6,895 nt of DNA from an uncultured bacterium (GCA_947311285.1 CAMZKS010000043.1:1-6895); one strand, 5' to 3'. Positions 1-6,819 are shown, counted from the first letter of the stretch. Notes: generated by a model not told the origin, from the sequence alone. Program-made: numbers and translations.

Positions 1-1135
1 AGAGATGAATGAGTGTCAATCTATGGGGATTGAAGTGTTACCTCCAAGTGTGAATGAATCGGGCAGTCATTTTACGGTTATTAAAGTCAACGAAAGTACT
101 CAAACTACCCTTGAATTGAAAGAAGATCAAGAAGTGCGTGACCAATGTATTCGCTTTGGTTTAACAGCGATTAAAGGTTTAGGAGAAGAAACAGTGAATC
201 AAATTATTTTTGAACGGAATCGTGGTGGTCACTTTAAAAGTTTACAAGATTTTGCAAAACGAGTGCCAGCTAAGCTGATGAATAAAAAGACATTAGAGGC
301 GTTAGCTTATTCAGGTGCGCTGGATAAGTTTGGCGACCGTAAAGCGATTGTTGATAGCTTGGATGAGTTGGCAAGTTTCGCGAAAGACTTTCAGCTGAAG
401 CAAGAAAGTGGCCAAATGGGGCTTTTTGGTGGGGTGGATGAAGCGGCGATTGAATTTACTTTAAAAGATACTGTAGCCACTAAAGAAGATATTTTAAAGT
501 GGGAACGAGAGAGTTTAGGATTGTTCGTTTCCGATCACCCACTTAAAGGTTTAAAACAATATTTTTCTAAGTATGGAACCTTGATTGGCACCTTAACTGA
601 GGATGAAGACGCGGGCGAACAACGCACTATTCATGCGCTGGTCATTAGTGCGCGTCAAATTATTACTAAAGCGGGTAAAAATATGGCGATCTTAAATTTA
701 GAGGATACCTCTGGTAAAATTGAGGCCGCTATTTTTCCAAAAATTTATAGTTCTATTCCGCGCGCCGCTATGGAAGTGGATGCATTTATTCGAGTACAAT
801 GTAAAATCGATGATCGTGACGGCGTGCTTAATTGTATTGTAAATGAAATTAAATTGGGGGACCTTAAAAAAGTTCAAGCGCAACAAGAGATGTTTATAGA
901 GGGATCGTCCGATGTTTCTGCCTCAACAGATCCAAAAATATATACGCTCATAATTCCTGATAGTGCTACGAAAGCACAAATTGCAGATTTAAAGCTACTG
1001 CTTCGTGAATATGAATCTAAGGCCCCAGAAGCGCTTAAGGTGACGGTTGATATGGCGGGGAAAAATATTCCATTACCTTTATCTGTTATACCCTCACTAG
1101 AGATGGAAACCGCGATAGCTAATATACTTATCTAA
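1..1135 (+). CDS. dnaE: DNA polymerase III alpha subunit, C-terminal part (5' end outside window)
   Basis: This is the C-terminal third of the replicative polymerase catalytic subunit, which copies the chromosome at the fork. The frame is open to the left edge (a Glu codon precedes the ATG at 5), so that ATG is internal and about two thirds of the protein, including the catalytic aspartates, is missing. Numbering from that Met: residues 2-19 carry the family's NEC..MGIEVLPP..NES signature. Residues 50-110 form the helix-hairpin-helix region (FGLTAIKGLGEETV). Residues 137-141 read QMGLF, a match to the internal beta-clamp-binding motif. Residues 166-184 contain WERESLGLFVSDHPL. Residues 207-285 form the OB fold. 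The last 65 residues form the usual small C-terminal domain, so the 3' end looks complete. The TAA stop abuts the next ATG, suggesting co-transcription and translational coupling. The family call is secure. DnaE rather than PolC is supported by the OB fold lying C-terminal and by the signature motifs. Confidence 0.96.
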   Translation, partial: EMNECQSMGIEVLPPSVNESGSHFTVIKVNESTQTTLELKEDQEVRDQCIRFGLTAIKGLGEETVNQIIFERNRGGHFKSLQDFAKRVPAKLMNKKTLEALAYSGALDKFGDRKAIVDSLDELASFAKDFQLKQESGQMGLFGGVDEAAIEFTLKDTVATKEDILKWERESLGLFVSDHPLKGLKQYFSKYGTLIGTLTEDEDAGEQRTIHALVISARQIITKAGKNMAILNLEDTSGKIEAAIFPKIYSSIPRAAMEVDAFIRVQCKIDDRDGVLNCIVNEIKLGDLKKVQAQQEMFIEGSSDVSASTDPKIYTLIIPDSATKAQIADLKLLLREYESKAPEALKVTVDMAGKNIPLPLSVIPSLEMETAIANILI

Positions 1136-2104
1136 ATGAAAGCCTTTATATTGGCTGGCGGATTTGCGACTCGTTTGTGGCCCTTAACCGAGCACCGCGC
1201 CAAACCAATGTTGCTGGTAGATGGGAAACCTATTTTAGGGCATATTTTAGATCAAATACCAGAGGGCGTAGATATTTACTTACTAACCAATTCTCGCTTT
1301 GAACCTGATTTCAAAACTTTTCTTGCGACACAAACTAGGTGTGTTGAGATTTTTTGTGAAGACACTTATTGTGATGCTGAAAAATTAGGGGCCTTAGCGG
1401 CCGTGGCAACCGCGATTGAATACTATAACATTAACGATGATTTACTTGTTCTGGCGGGAGATAATTTATTGCCAGAGTTAGATTTAAAATTGTTATTTCC
1501 GGCTCCAGATACGGCACATTTAGCTTTAAAAAGCGTACCAAGCTTAGAAGATGCCCGCTCGTTTGGAGTGGTTGAATTTACCGATACTAAGGATTTAAAT
1601 ACATTAAAAATGATTAAATCTTTTATTGAGAAGCCGGAGCAGCCAACATCGACGGCAGTTTCGACAGGTTTTATGGGAATTGCTAAAGATTTGTTACCGG
1701 TATTAATAGCGTATTCTAAAAAATCACCAGATGCGTTAGGCGCTATTATAACCCAATTTTTAAGGCAAAATTTTTCAGTTTTAGGTTCACTTGTAAAAGG
1801 GGACTGGTTTGATGTAGGGAGTTATGAAGCCTATTTAGAGGCCCATAAAACGTTGCAAAAAAGGAGTCTTAAAATGGATGATACAGCCGTGGTAAAGAAT
1901 TGCACTTTCGAAGGGAAAGTCTATATTGGTGCAGGCTCGGTAATCAAAAACTCTGTTTTGGTTGATGCGATTATTTATCCAAACACAAAACTTGAACAGT
2001 GTCATATTTCGCAATGTGTAATTGATTCGGATTGTGATTTTAAAGGCGTGGATCTTAGTCGCAAACTAGTTCGGCAAGGCACAAGGGTTCACGGCACAAG
2101 CTAA
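1136..2104 (+). CDS. Sugar-phosphate nucleotidyltransferase with C-terminal left-handed beta-helix
   Basis: A predicted cytosolic enzyme that transfers a nucleotide from an NTP to a sugar 1-phosphate, supplying an activated sugar for glycan or surface polymer synthesis. The N-terminal Rossmann-like domain has the nucleotide-binding signature LAGGFATRLWPLT..RAKPML at residues 6-26, the metal-binding AGDN at 107-110, FGVVEF at 143-148, FIEKP at 163-167 and STGFM at 176-180. GDWFDVGSYEAYLEAH (222-237) closes the catalytic domain. Residues about 249-303 show hexapeptide-like repeats of a left-handed beta-helix. The fold resembles RmlA-type glucose-1-phosphate thymidylyltransferases and mannose-1-phosphate guanylyltransferases. 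Sequence alone does not settle the sugar or base, so I give no symbol. The canonical G-x-G-T-R is G-F-A-T-R here. The ATG follows the dnaE TAA with no spacer and no Shine-Dalgarno sequence. Its stop overlaps that of hrcA by 4 bp. No sugar-pathway genes are adjacent. Confidence 0.9.
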   Translation: MKAFILAGGFATRLWPLTEHRAKPMLLVDGKPILGHILDQIPEGVDIYLLTNSRFEPDFKTFLATQTRCVEIFCEDTYCDAEKLGALAAVATAIEYYNINDDLLVLAGDNLLPELDLKLLFPAPDTAHLALKSVPSLEDARSFGVVEFTDTKDLNTLKMIKSFIEKPEQPTSTAVSTGFMGIAKDLLPVLIAYSKKSPDALGAIITQFLRQNFSVLGSLVKGDWFDVGSYEAYLEAHKTLQKRSLKMDDTAVVKNCTFEGKVYIGAGSVIKNSVLVDAIIYPNTKLEQCHISQCVIDSDCDFKGVDLSRKLVRQGTRVHGTS

Positions 2105-2817
2105 ACTATAATTTTCGCAATATTTTGTATTAAAGCCTTATTGTAGCCGTACTTCATTCGCGTTGGTCCTAAAATACCAAAGGAACCTTGGGAGTGCGCT
2201 GTTTTGAATTTAGTCACTAAAAGTGTGCAACTAGAAATTTCTTCAAGAATATTTTCTTCACCAATAAATATTTTTACTTCACCGGGATTTATATCAACCG
2301 TATCAATAAATTGTTTAAATCGTTCACGTCCTTCTAAAATTTCTACGACTTGAGCGGCTTTTTCTGGATCTAATATGAACTCAGGGCATCGAAGCACATT
2401 TGATAACCCTAGGTAAAAAGTTTGATCGTTTTCTACATTGGCGAAAGCCACATTCCCTGATAATTGGGCCAGAAGGCGCAAAGCGTCAAAGACGGACTCC
2501 TTGCTTTTTTCTAGTCGATATCTTTCTCGATGAATATCGAACACATTCCCAACGGCATTAAAATTTTGTTCTTCAAGGTCTGGCAATATTTCGTCTACAA
2601 AAAATCGATAACCTTTCTCTGTCGGTACTTTACCAGCGGAAACATGAGGTGAAACAATTAGGCCCACTTCTTCTAGCATTGAAAACTCATTTCGGACTGT
2701 CGCAGAAGAAACTTTGAATTGATTACTTTCTAGTAGCTTTTGTGAGGCCACTGGATTAGCGGTTTCTATAAAGTCTTCTACTAAAGCTTTTAAAATTAAC
2801 ATCGTTCGTTCTTTCAT
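2101..2817 (-). CDS. hrcA: Heat-inducible transcription repressor HrcA, short form
   Basis: A dimeric DNA-binding repressor that, in known systems, holds chaperone operons off by binding the CIRCE inverted repeat and depends on GroEL for its active fold. The N-terminal winged helix is clear: KALVEDFIETANPVAS at residues 10-25, the recognition region SSATVRNEFSMLEEVGLI at 37-54, and the wing-like SAGKVPTEKGYRFFVDEIL at 60-78. The HrcA C-terminal hallmark GILGPTRMKYGYNKAL lies at 214-229, so the gene is not cut off by a frameshift at its end. At 238 residues it is about 100 shorter than the usual ~340-residue protein. The loss lies in the central GAF-like and insert region. The start fits the family, since MKERTMLILKALVEDFI aligns with the usual N-terminus. 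A promoter-like element sits directly upstream. It is divergent from priA and convergent with the nucleotidyltransferase. No grpE, dnaK or dnaJ is adjacent, which is a common hrcA context elsewhere. Confidence 0.93.
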   Translation of the reverse strand: MKERTMLILKALVEDFIETANPVASQKLLESNQFKVSSATVRNEFSMLEEVGLIVSPHVSAGKVPTEKGYRFFVDEILPDLEEQNFNAVGNVFDIHRERYRLEKSKESVFDALRLLAQLSGNVAFANVENDQTFYLGLSNVLRCPEFILDPEKAAQVVEILEGRERFKQFIDTVDINPGEVKIFIGEENILEEISSCTLLVTKFKTAHSQGSFGILGPTRMKYGYNKALIQNIAKIIV

Positions 2818-2825
2818 CGTTTATT

Positions 2826-2854
2826 ATTTTAGCTAAAGTGTCCTTACTTCACAA
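2826..2854 (-). promoter_or_regulatory. Putative sigma70-type promoter of hrcA
   Basis: On the minus strand there is TTGTGA (2854-2849, four of six to TTGACA), a spacer of exactly 17 bases, then TAAAAT (2831-2826, five of six to TATAAT). The expected transcription start, about seven bases further on, falls one or two bases before or at the hrcA ATG (2817). This would give a leaderless or nearly leaderless mRNA. The -35 box overlaps the first base of the priA ATG. A 10-bp palindrome, TTTAGCTAAA (2828-2837), covers most of the -10 box. Evidence is pattern only, and AT-rich DNA yields such matches by chance. Confidence 0.45.
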
Positions 2855-5007
2855 TGTTCTACTATCAAATTGCTCTGCGCCAAGTTCAAGATGCTTATAC
2901 TTGGGAATCAACTGAGGTTTTGAATTTGGGTGACCGTGTAGAAGTGCGCTTTAGAAACCGAAAAAAAATTGGCATCGTGGTCGGTGTTAGTACTGACAAA
3001 CCGAACTTTAAAACCGCCCCAGTGCTGTCATTAATTCAGGCTAATTTTTTGAATGAAACGAGTTTAAAACTGGCTCAGTATTTAAGTAAGACGCATTTTA
3101 CGGCGTTAAGTAAGGTTTTAACGTTAATGGTTCCAGAATCATTTTGGTCAAAGCCAGATCCGGTTAAAAAAGAGACTTACTGGCAACTAGATGAGGATTT
3201 AACGATTGATATTTTGTCACATCCAACGCAAAAAAAGTATTTTGAATTTTTAGAAAATAACAATCACGAAGTTTGGAGTAACGAGATTCCTGATGCCTTT
3301 AAAAATACGCATAAAACTTTTGTTAAGAAAACTTTTCTGAAGGCAGGCAGATCCAGAGTCTCCATTGAGCATAGCTTGAAATTAGACTTAGCGAATTCAG
3401 ACTCAAATCATGCCTTAACCTCTCAGCAAGACGGTGCCTTAAAATTGATTCTTGGTTGCCAGAGTGGCAGCTTGCTGTGGGGCGTAACTGGCAGTGGTAA
3501 AACAGAAGTTTATAAACAGTTTTTTAAAGCCTTGCAAAAAGAAGATCCAGACGCACAGTTTTTATTACCAGAAATTGCCTTAACACCACAACTAATTACG
3601 GCGTTTAATCATTTGTTTCCTAGTGAAGTGGCGGTGTGGCATTCAAACTTAACGGCTAATGAAAAAGTGCAAGTTTGGGCGCGAATACAAAGCGGCGCTA
3701 TTAAAGTCTTAATAGGGACACGCTCCGCCGCATTGGTCCCTATGCCAAACCTAAAAGCCATGATACTGGATGAAGAACACGAATGGACGTTTAAAAACGA
3801 GTTTAATCCGCGATTTTGGACACATGAAGTAATAGAATTTTTATCTAAAGCATTAAAGATCCCGTATGTGTACGGATCAGCCACGCCAAAGCTGCGAACT
3901 TATCATTTAGTACAAACGAAAGCCCTTAACTTGGTAGAACTACCAGAACGGGTGCATAAAACGGCCATGCCTAAAATTACTCTTATTGATTTAAAGCAGG
4001 AAGCCAAACGCGGTAATTTCTCGCCCGTTTCGGCCGCACTGCAAGAAGCCATAACGGAAGTTTTAGCCTCTGGTAAACAAGTCGTTTTGTTTTTGAATAA
4101 AAGAGGTTATGCGGGGTCAGCTATGTGTCGTTACTGTGGAGACGCATTTGGGTGTGACAACTGTGATATGTCGTTAAAACTGCATCGTAGTGGCAGTAAC
4201 AGTTTGCTGATTTGTCATGTGTGTGGAGCGATGAAGCGTTTTCCAAAGTGTTGTCCGTCTTGTCATAAAACCGAATTTACTTTTAAAGGATGGGGGACTC
4301 AGCAACTGGAAAATCAGTTGAAAGAACTATTTCCTCAAACGCCTCTTTTTCGAGCCGACAAAGATAATATTACTGGCCGTTATGATTTTGAGAATATGTT
4401 AAAATATTTCAAAAATACCCCGCAAAGTATTTTACTCGGTACGCAGATGATTGCTAAAGGTTTGGATTTTGCCGATGTAGCCTTAGTGGGCATCGTGTTA
4501 GCGGATGTAGGTTTGCACTTACCCGATCATCACGCAGAAGAACGCGTTTACCAATTGTTAGAGCAAGTGTCTGGCCGAGCCGGGCGACGCCACACACAAG
4601 GGCAAATTTTAGTACAAAGTTTTCAGACAGACTTACCTTTATTTGAATTTCTGCAACGACACAATACAAAAGGCTTTATGCAACAAAAATATGAAGAGCA
4701 CGTGCAACTCAAATTACCGCCACTCAGCCAAGTATCTAAAATAATCATTGTGGATCACAATAAAGCGAATGCCTTTGCGATGTGTAAATCACTGTATATG
4801 GCCTTAGAAAAAAATCTTGAAGAATTAGCCTTAGATAAAGTTATTGAAGCCACTTGGGCCCCAGCATTTTTTCCCAAATTACATAATAAATATTCGTTCT
4901 ACGTATTTTTAAAAAGCGAAGACCAAGCAGTATTAGCAAACTTTATGCAAAATTACGATTGGCCAAAGGAGGTTAAAATTGATGTGAGTCCGGTGAGCTT
5001 GATTTAA
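2854..5007 (+). CDS. priA: Primosomal protein N', replication-restart 3'-to-5' DNA helicase PriA
   Basis: PriA recognises stalled or abandoned replication forks and reloads the replicative helicase. Its 717 residues are close to the usual ~730. Residues 1-100 fit the fork 3'-end-binding domain (MFYYQIALRQ...LGDRVEVRF..RKKIGIVVG). Helicase motifs follow: Walker A GVTGSGKT (210-217), LLPEIALTPQ (237-246), GTRSA (288-292), Walker B DEEH (306-309), GSATP (341-345), FLNKRGYA (413-420), LLGTQMIAKGLDF (527-539) and QVSGRAGR (571-578). Eight zinc-ligand cysteines, characteristic of PriA, sit in CxxC pairs at 425/428, 434/437, 454/457 and 467/470. The C-terminal domain has KLPPLSQVSKI (620-630) and ends in the family's VKIDVSPV. 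After DEEH, the usual P-R-Y-H-A-R-D segment reads P-R-F-W-T-H-E (319-325). The ATG matches the family N-terminus but lacks a Shine-Dalgarno sequence. A terminator begins within the stop codon. Confidence 0.96.
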   Translation: MFYYQIALRQVQDAYTWESTEVLNLGDRVEVRFRNRKKIGIVVGVSTDKPNFKTAPVLSLIQANFLNETSLKLAQYLSKTHFTALSKVLTLMVPESFWSKPDPVKKETYWQLDEDLTIDILSHPTQKKYFEFLENNNHEVWSNEIPDAFKNTHKTFVKKTFLKAGRSRVSIEHSLKLDLANSDSNHALTSQQDGALKLILGCQSGSLLWGVTGSGKTEVYKQFFKALQKEDPDAQFLLPEIALTPQLITAFNHLFPSEVAVWHSNLTANEKVQVWARIQSGAIKVLIGTRSAALVPMPNLKAMILDEEHEWTFKNEFNPRFWTHEVIEFLSKALKIPYVYGSATPKLRTYHLVQTKALNLVELPERVHKTAMPKITLIDLKQEAKRGNFSPVSAALQEAITEVLASGKQVVLFLNKRGYAGSAMCRYCGDAFGCDNCDMSLKLHRSGSNSLLICHVCGAMKRFPKCCPSCHKTEFTFKGWGTQQLENQLKELFPQTPLFRADKDNITGRYDFENMLKYFKNTPQSILLGTQMIAKGLDFADVALVGIVLADVGLHLPDHHAEERVYQLLEQVSGRAGRRHTQGQILVQSFQTDLPLFEFLQRHNTKGFMQQKYEEHVQLKLPPLSQVSKIIIVDHNKANAFAMCKSLYMALEKNLEELALDKVIEATWAPAFFPKLHNKYSFYVFLKSEDQAVLANFMQNYDWPKEVKIDVSPVSLI

Positions 5008-5037
5008 AAAAGACCCACTAACTTGTAGGTCTTTTTT
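5006..5037. terminator. Bidirectional rho-independent terminator between priA and groEL
   Basis: The inverted repeat AAAAAAGACC (5006-5015) and GGTCTTTTTT (5028-5037) forms a 10-bp stem with a 12-base loop that may close further by an AC/GT pair. A GACC/GGTC core flanked by A-run and T-run makes it a terminator on both strands. It would end priA transcripts rightward, starting inside the priA TAA, and groES-groEL transcripts leftward. This fits the convergent layout. Confidence 0.88.
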
Positions 5038-5048
5038 ATAAGATTTTA

Positions 5049-5078
5049 AGTTTAGTATCCCGCAGAGCGGGATAAACT
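5049..5078. repeat. Strong hairpin in the groEL 3' region
   Basis: An inverted repeat made of ATCCCGC (5057-5063), loop AGA (5064-5066) and GCGGGAT (5067-5073). It extends outward by AGTTT (5049-5053) pairing with AAACT (5074-5078), leaving a three-base bulge AGT (5054-5056). The core is far richer in GC than its surroundings and has no T-run, so it is not a standard terminator by itself. It would be transcribed in the groEL 3' untranslated region, upstream of the terminator, where it might stabilise the mRNA end. It could instead be one copy of a dispersed palindromic repeat, which one window cannot show. Confidence 0.7.
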
Positions 5079-5086
5079 CCACCAAC

Positions 5087-5107
5087 CACTCGCAAGCTCG
5101 TGAGGTG
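5087..5107. repeat. Weaker hairpin next to the groEL stop
   Basis: CTCGC (5089-5093) and GTGAG (5100-5104) pair around a six-base loop with one G-T wobble. CA (5087-5088) and TG (5106-5107) add two pairs past a one-base bulge. An alternative pairing is CACC (5080-5083) with GGTG (5104-5107). On the groEL-sense strand the wobble becomes an A-C mismatch, so the fold is weaker there. It lies a few bases past the groEL stop and may form one composite element with the stronger hairpin at 5049-5078. Confidence 0.4.
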
Positions 5108-5111
5108 TCAT

Positions 5112-6758
5112 TTACATCATACCACCCATGCCGCCCATTCCTCCCATGCCACCTGGCATAGCGGGTGCATCACCGCCTTCTTTAGGTATTTCGGTAATAG
5201 CGACTTCAGTTGTTAAGAATGTTCCAGCAATCGAGGCTGCATTTTGTAACGCACTTCGCGTTACCTTTTTAGGATCAATAATTCCTGCTTTCACTAAATC
5301 TTTTACTTCGCCTTCAGCCGCATCAAAACCATCAGGTTGATTCTTTGAGGCTAAAATATCGTTTACAACGACTGAACCTTCGTAGCCAGCATTTTCAGCG
5401 ATTTGTCTAACGGGCGCCTCAAGCGCTTTAGCCACAATCTCAATACCAACTTGCTCTTCTGCATTTCGACCTCGGTACTCTTTTAATATTTGTGCCGCTC
5501 GTAATAGAGCTGTTCCGCCTCCCGCTACAATGCCTTCAGCTGAAGCCGCTTTAGTTGCCAGTACGGCGTCCTCAATACGGTGTTTTTTCTCTTTGAGTTC
5601 TACTTCTGTCGCAGCACCTACTTTAATAACCGCCACTCCGCCGCCAAGTTTGGCTCTGCGTTCGGCTAATTTTTCTGTATCGTAATCCGAATTTGATCGA
5701 TCCATTTCGCGCTCGATTTCTTTAATACGAGTATTAATAATTTCTTTGTCTCCTGCACCATCAACAATGGTACAAGTTTCCTTTGTCGCAATAACTTTTT
5801 TAGCTTTTCCTAAATCAGCAATAGTTGCATGCTCTAGGTTAAGACCAATTTCTTCTGCAATGACTTTTCCGCCTGTTAAAACGGCTAAATCAGCGAGCAT
5901 GGCTTTACGTCGATCACCAAACCCAGGGGCTTTGACGGCGAGCACTTTGAAAGTACCACGCATATTATTCACAATTAGGGTCGCTAAGGCTTCAGACTCA
6001 ACGTCTTCAGCTATAATTACTAAATTTTTATTACCGGATTCCACCACACCTTCTAGCAGGGGTAAAATGTCTTTAATATTGCTGATTTTTTTATCGGTGA
6101 GTAAAATCATTGGATTCTCTAGTTCCGCTTCCATTGTTTCCGGATTTGTTACCATGTAAGGAGAAAGGTAACCATTCTCAAATTGCATTCCTTCAACCAC
6201 TTCTTTTTCAAGGCCCATAGTGTTTCCGTCTTCAACGGTTACTACTCCATCAGCACCAACTTGTTCAAACACTTCGGCAATAATTTTTCCTACCTCCGCA
6301 TTTTGGGCTGAAATAGTAGCCACTTGTTCAATTTTTTCAGCTGAGTTAATTGGTTCGGCCATACCCTTAAGTTCGGCTACTACCACCTGAACAGCACCAT
6401 CAATGCCACGCTGAATAGCGATTGGATTAGCCCCCGCTGTTACATTTTTTAAACCTTCTTGAATAATAGCATCCGCTAGGACGGTGGCAGTAGTGGTTCC
6501 ATCTCCTGCTAAATCATTGGTTTTAGTGGCTACTTCTTTGGCTAAAGTTGCGCCCATGTTTTCGTACCTATCTTCAAACTCAATTTCTTTAGCGATGGTG
6601 ACACCATCATTGGTAACCACTGGAGAACCATATGATTTCTCTAGAATAACGTTTCGACCTTTTGGCCCCATCGTTACTCGAACTGTGTCTGCTAATTTTT
6701 TTACACCTGAAGCTACCTGTGCTCGGGCTTCGTTTCCGTATTTAATGTCTTTGGCCAT
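5112..6758 (-). CDS. groEL: Chaperonin GroEL (Hsp60, 60 kDa)
   Basis: GroEL forms the double seven-membered cytosolic ring that folds client proteins in ATP-driven cycles with the GroES lid. The 548 residues match the usual length. The start MAKDIKYGNEAR is the canonical N-terminus. ATPase residues are in place: Asp51 in VVTNDGVTIA, GDGTTT at 85-90 (Asp86) and Asp397 in KKHRIEDA, each one position lower than in E. coli. GFGDRRKAML is at 279-288 and the Cpn60 signature AASAEGIVAGGGTALL at 404-419. The C-terminus ends in the Gly-Met-rich flexible tail that lines the ring cavity (MPGGMGGMGGMGGMM). I see no lost key residue, so it should be a functional group I chaperonin. It lies 61 bp downstream of groES in the usual operon order. 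Heat-shock control by HrcA is expected, but the operator would be upstream of groES, outside the window. No Shine-Dalgarno sequence precedes the ATG. Confidence 0.99.
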   Translation of the reverse strand: MAKDIKYGNEARAQVASGVKKLADTVRVTMGPKGRNVILEKSYGSPVVTNDGVTIAKEIEFEDRYENMGATLAKEVATKTNDLAGDGTTTATVLADAIIQEGLKNVTAGANPIAIQRGIDGAVQVVVAELKGMAEPINSAEKIEQVATISAQNAEVGKIIAEVFEQVGADGVVTVEDGNTMGLEKEVVEGMQFENGYLSPYMVTNPETMEAELENPMILLTDKKISNIKDILPLLEGVVESGNKNLVIIAEDVESEALATLIVNNMRGTFKVLAVKAPGFGDRRKAMLADLAVLTGGKVIAEEIGLNLEHATIADLGKAKKVIATKETCTIVDGAGDKEIINTRIKEIEREMDRSNSDYDTEKLAERRAKLGGGVAVIKVGAATEVELKEKKHRIEDAVLATKAASAEGIVAGGGTALLRAAQILKEYRGRNAEEQVGIEIVAKALEAPVRQIAENAGYEGSVVVNDILASKNQPDGFDAAEGEVKDLVKAGIIDPKKVTRSALQNAASIAGTFLTTEVAITEIPKEGGDAPAMPGGMGGMGGMGGMM

Positions 6759-6819
6759 GATTTTTAATAATTAATTTTTAATGCTTAGTATGAGGTGAAA
6801 ATTTCTAGTCCTTCTAATT
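6759..6819 (-). other. groES-groEL intercistronic leader with an AT-rich direct repeat
   Basis: This 61-bp gap is very AT-rich. On the plus strand ATTTTTAAT occurs twice (6760-6768 and 6774-6782) with a 14-base period, so the groEL leader reads as two A-rich tracts directly before the start codon. The only purine-rich, GGA-containing stretch on the coding strand (AGAAGGACT, 6815-6807) lies about 50 bases from the ATG, too far to act as a Shine-Dalgarno site. The leader should be little structured, which may itself favour initiation. I see no clear promoter or terminator in it. Confidence 0.5.

Noticed and set aside
698..886. Minus-strand open frame inside dnaE, and similar ones inside priA (3609-3884 and 4454-4669)
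   Set aside because: They lie entirely within clearly conserved genes on the other strand and resemble no known protein.
2078..2100. Direct repeat GGCACAAG twice with a 15-base period at the end of the nucleotidyltransferase
   Set aside because: It is only 8 bases long, lies inside coding sequence and has no flanking features of a mobile element or attachment site.
2796..2827. A priA promoter made of TTAACA (2796-2801) and TATTAT (2822-2827)
   Set aside because: The spacing is 20 bp, too long for a typical sigma70 promoter, and AT-rich sequence makes such hexamers common.
2818..2853. A full CIRCE operator in the hrcA/priA gap
   Set aside because: The consensus TTAGCACTC-N9-GAGTGCTAA is absent. 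Only a spacerless TTAGCTAA-type palindrome is present.
5115..5155. Short tandem repeat at the groEL 3' end
   Set aside because: It encodes the normal Gly-Gly-Met tail of GroEL and needs no other explanation.
5128..6774. Several open frames on the plus strand opposite groEL
   Set aside because: They are shadows of the groEL coding strand, give low-complexity protein sequence with no family features, and have no start context.
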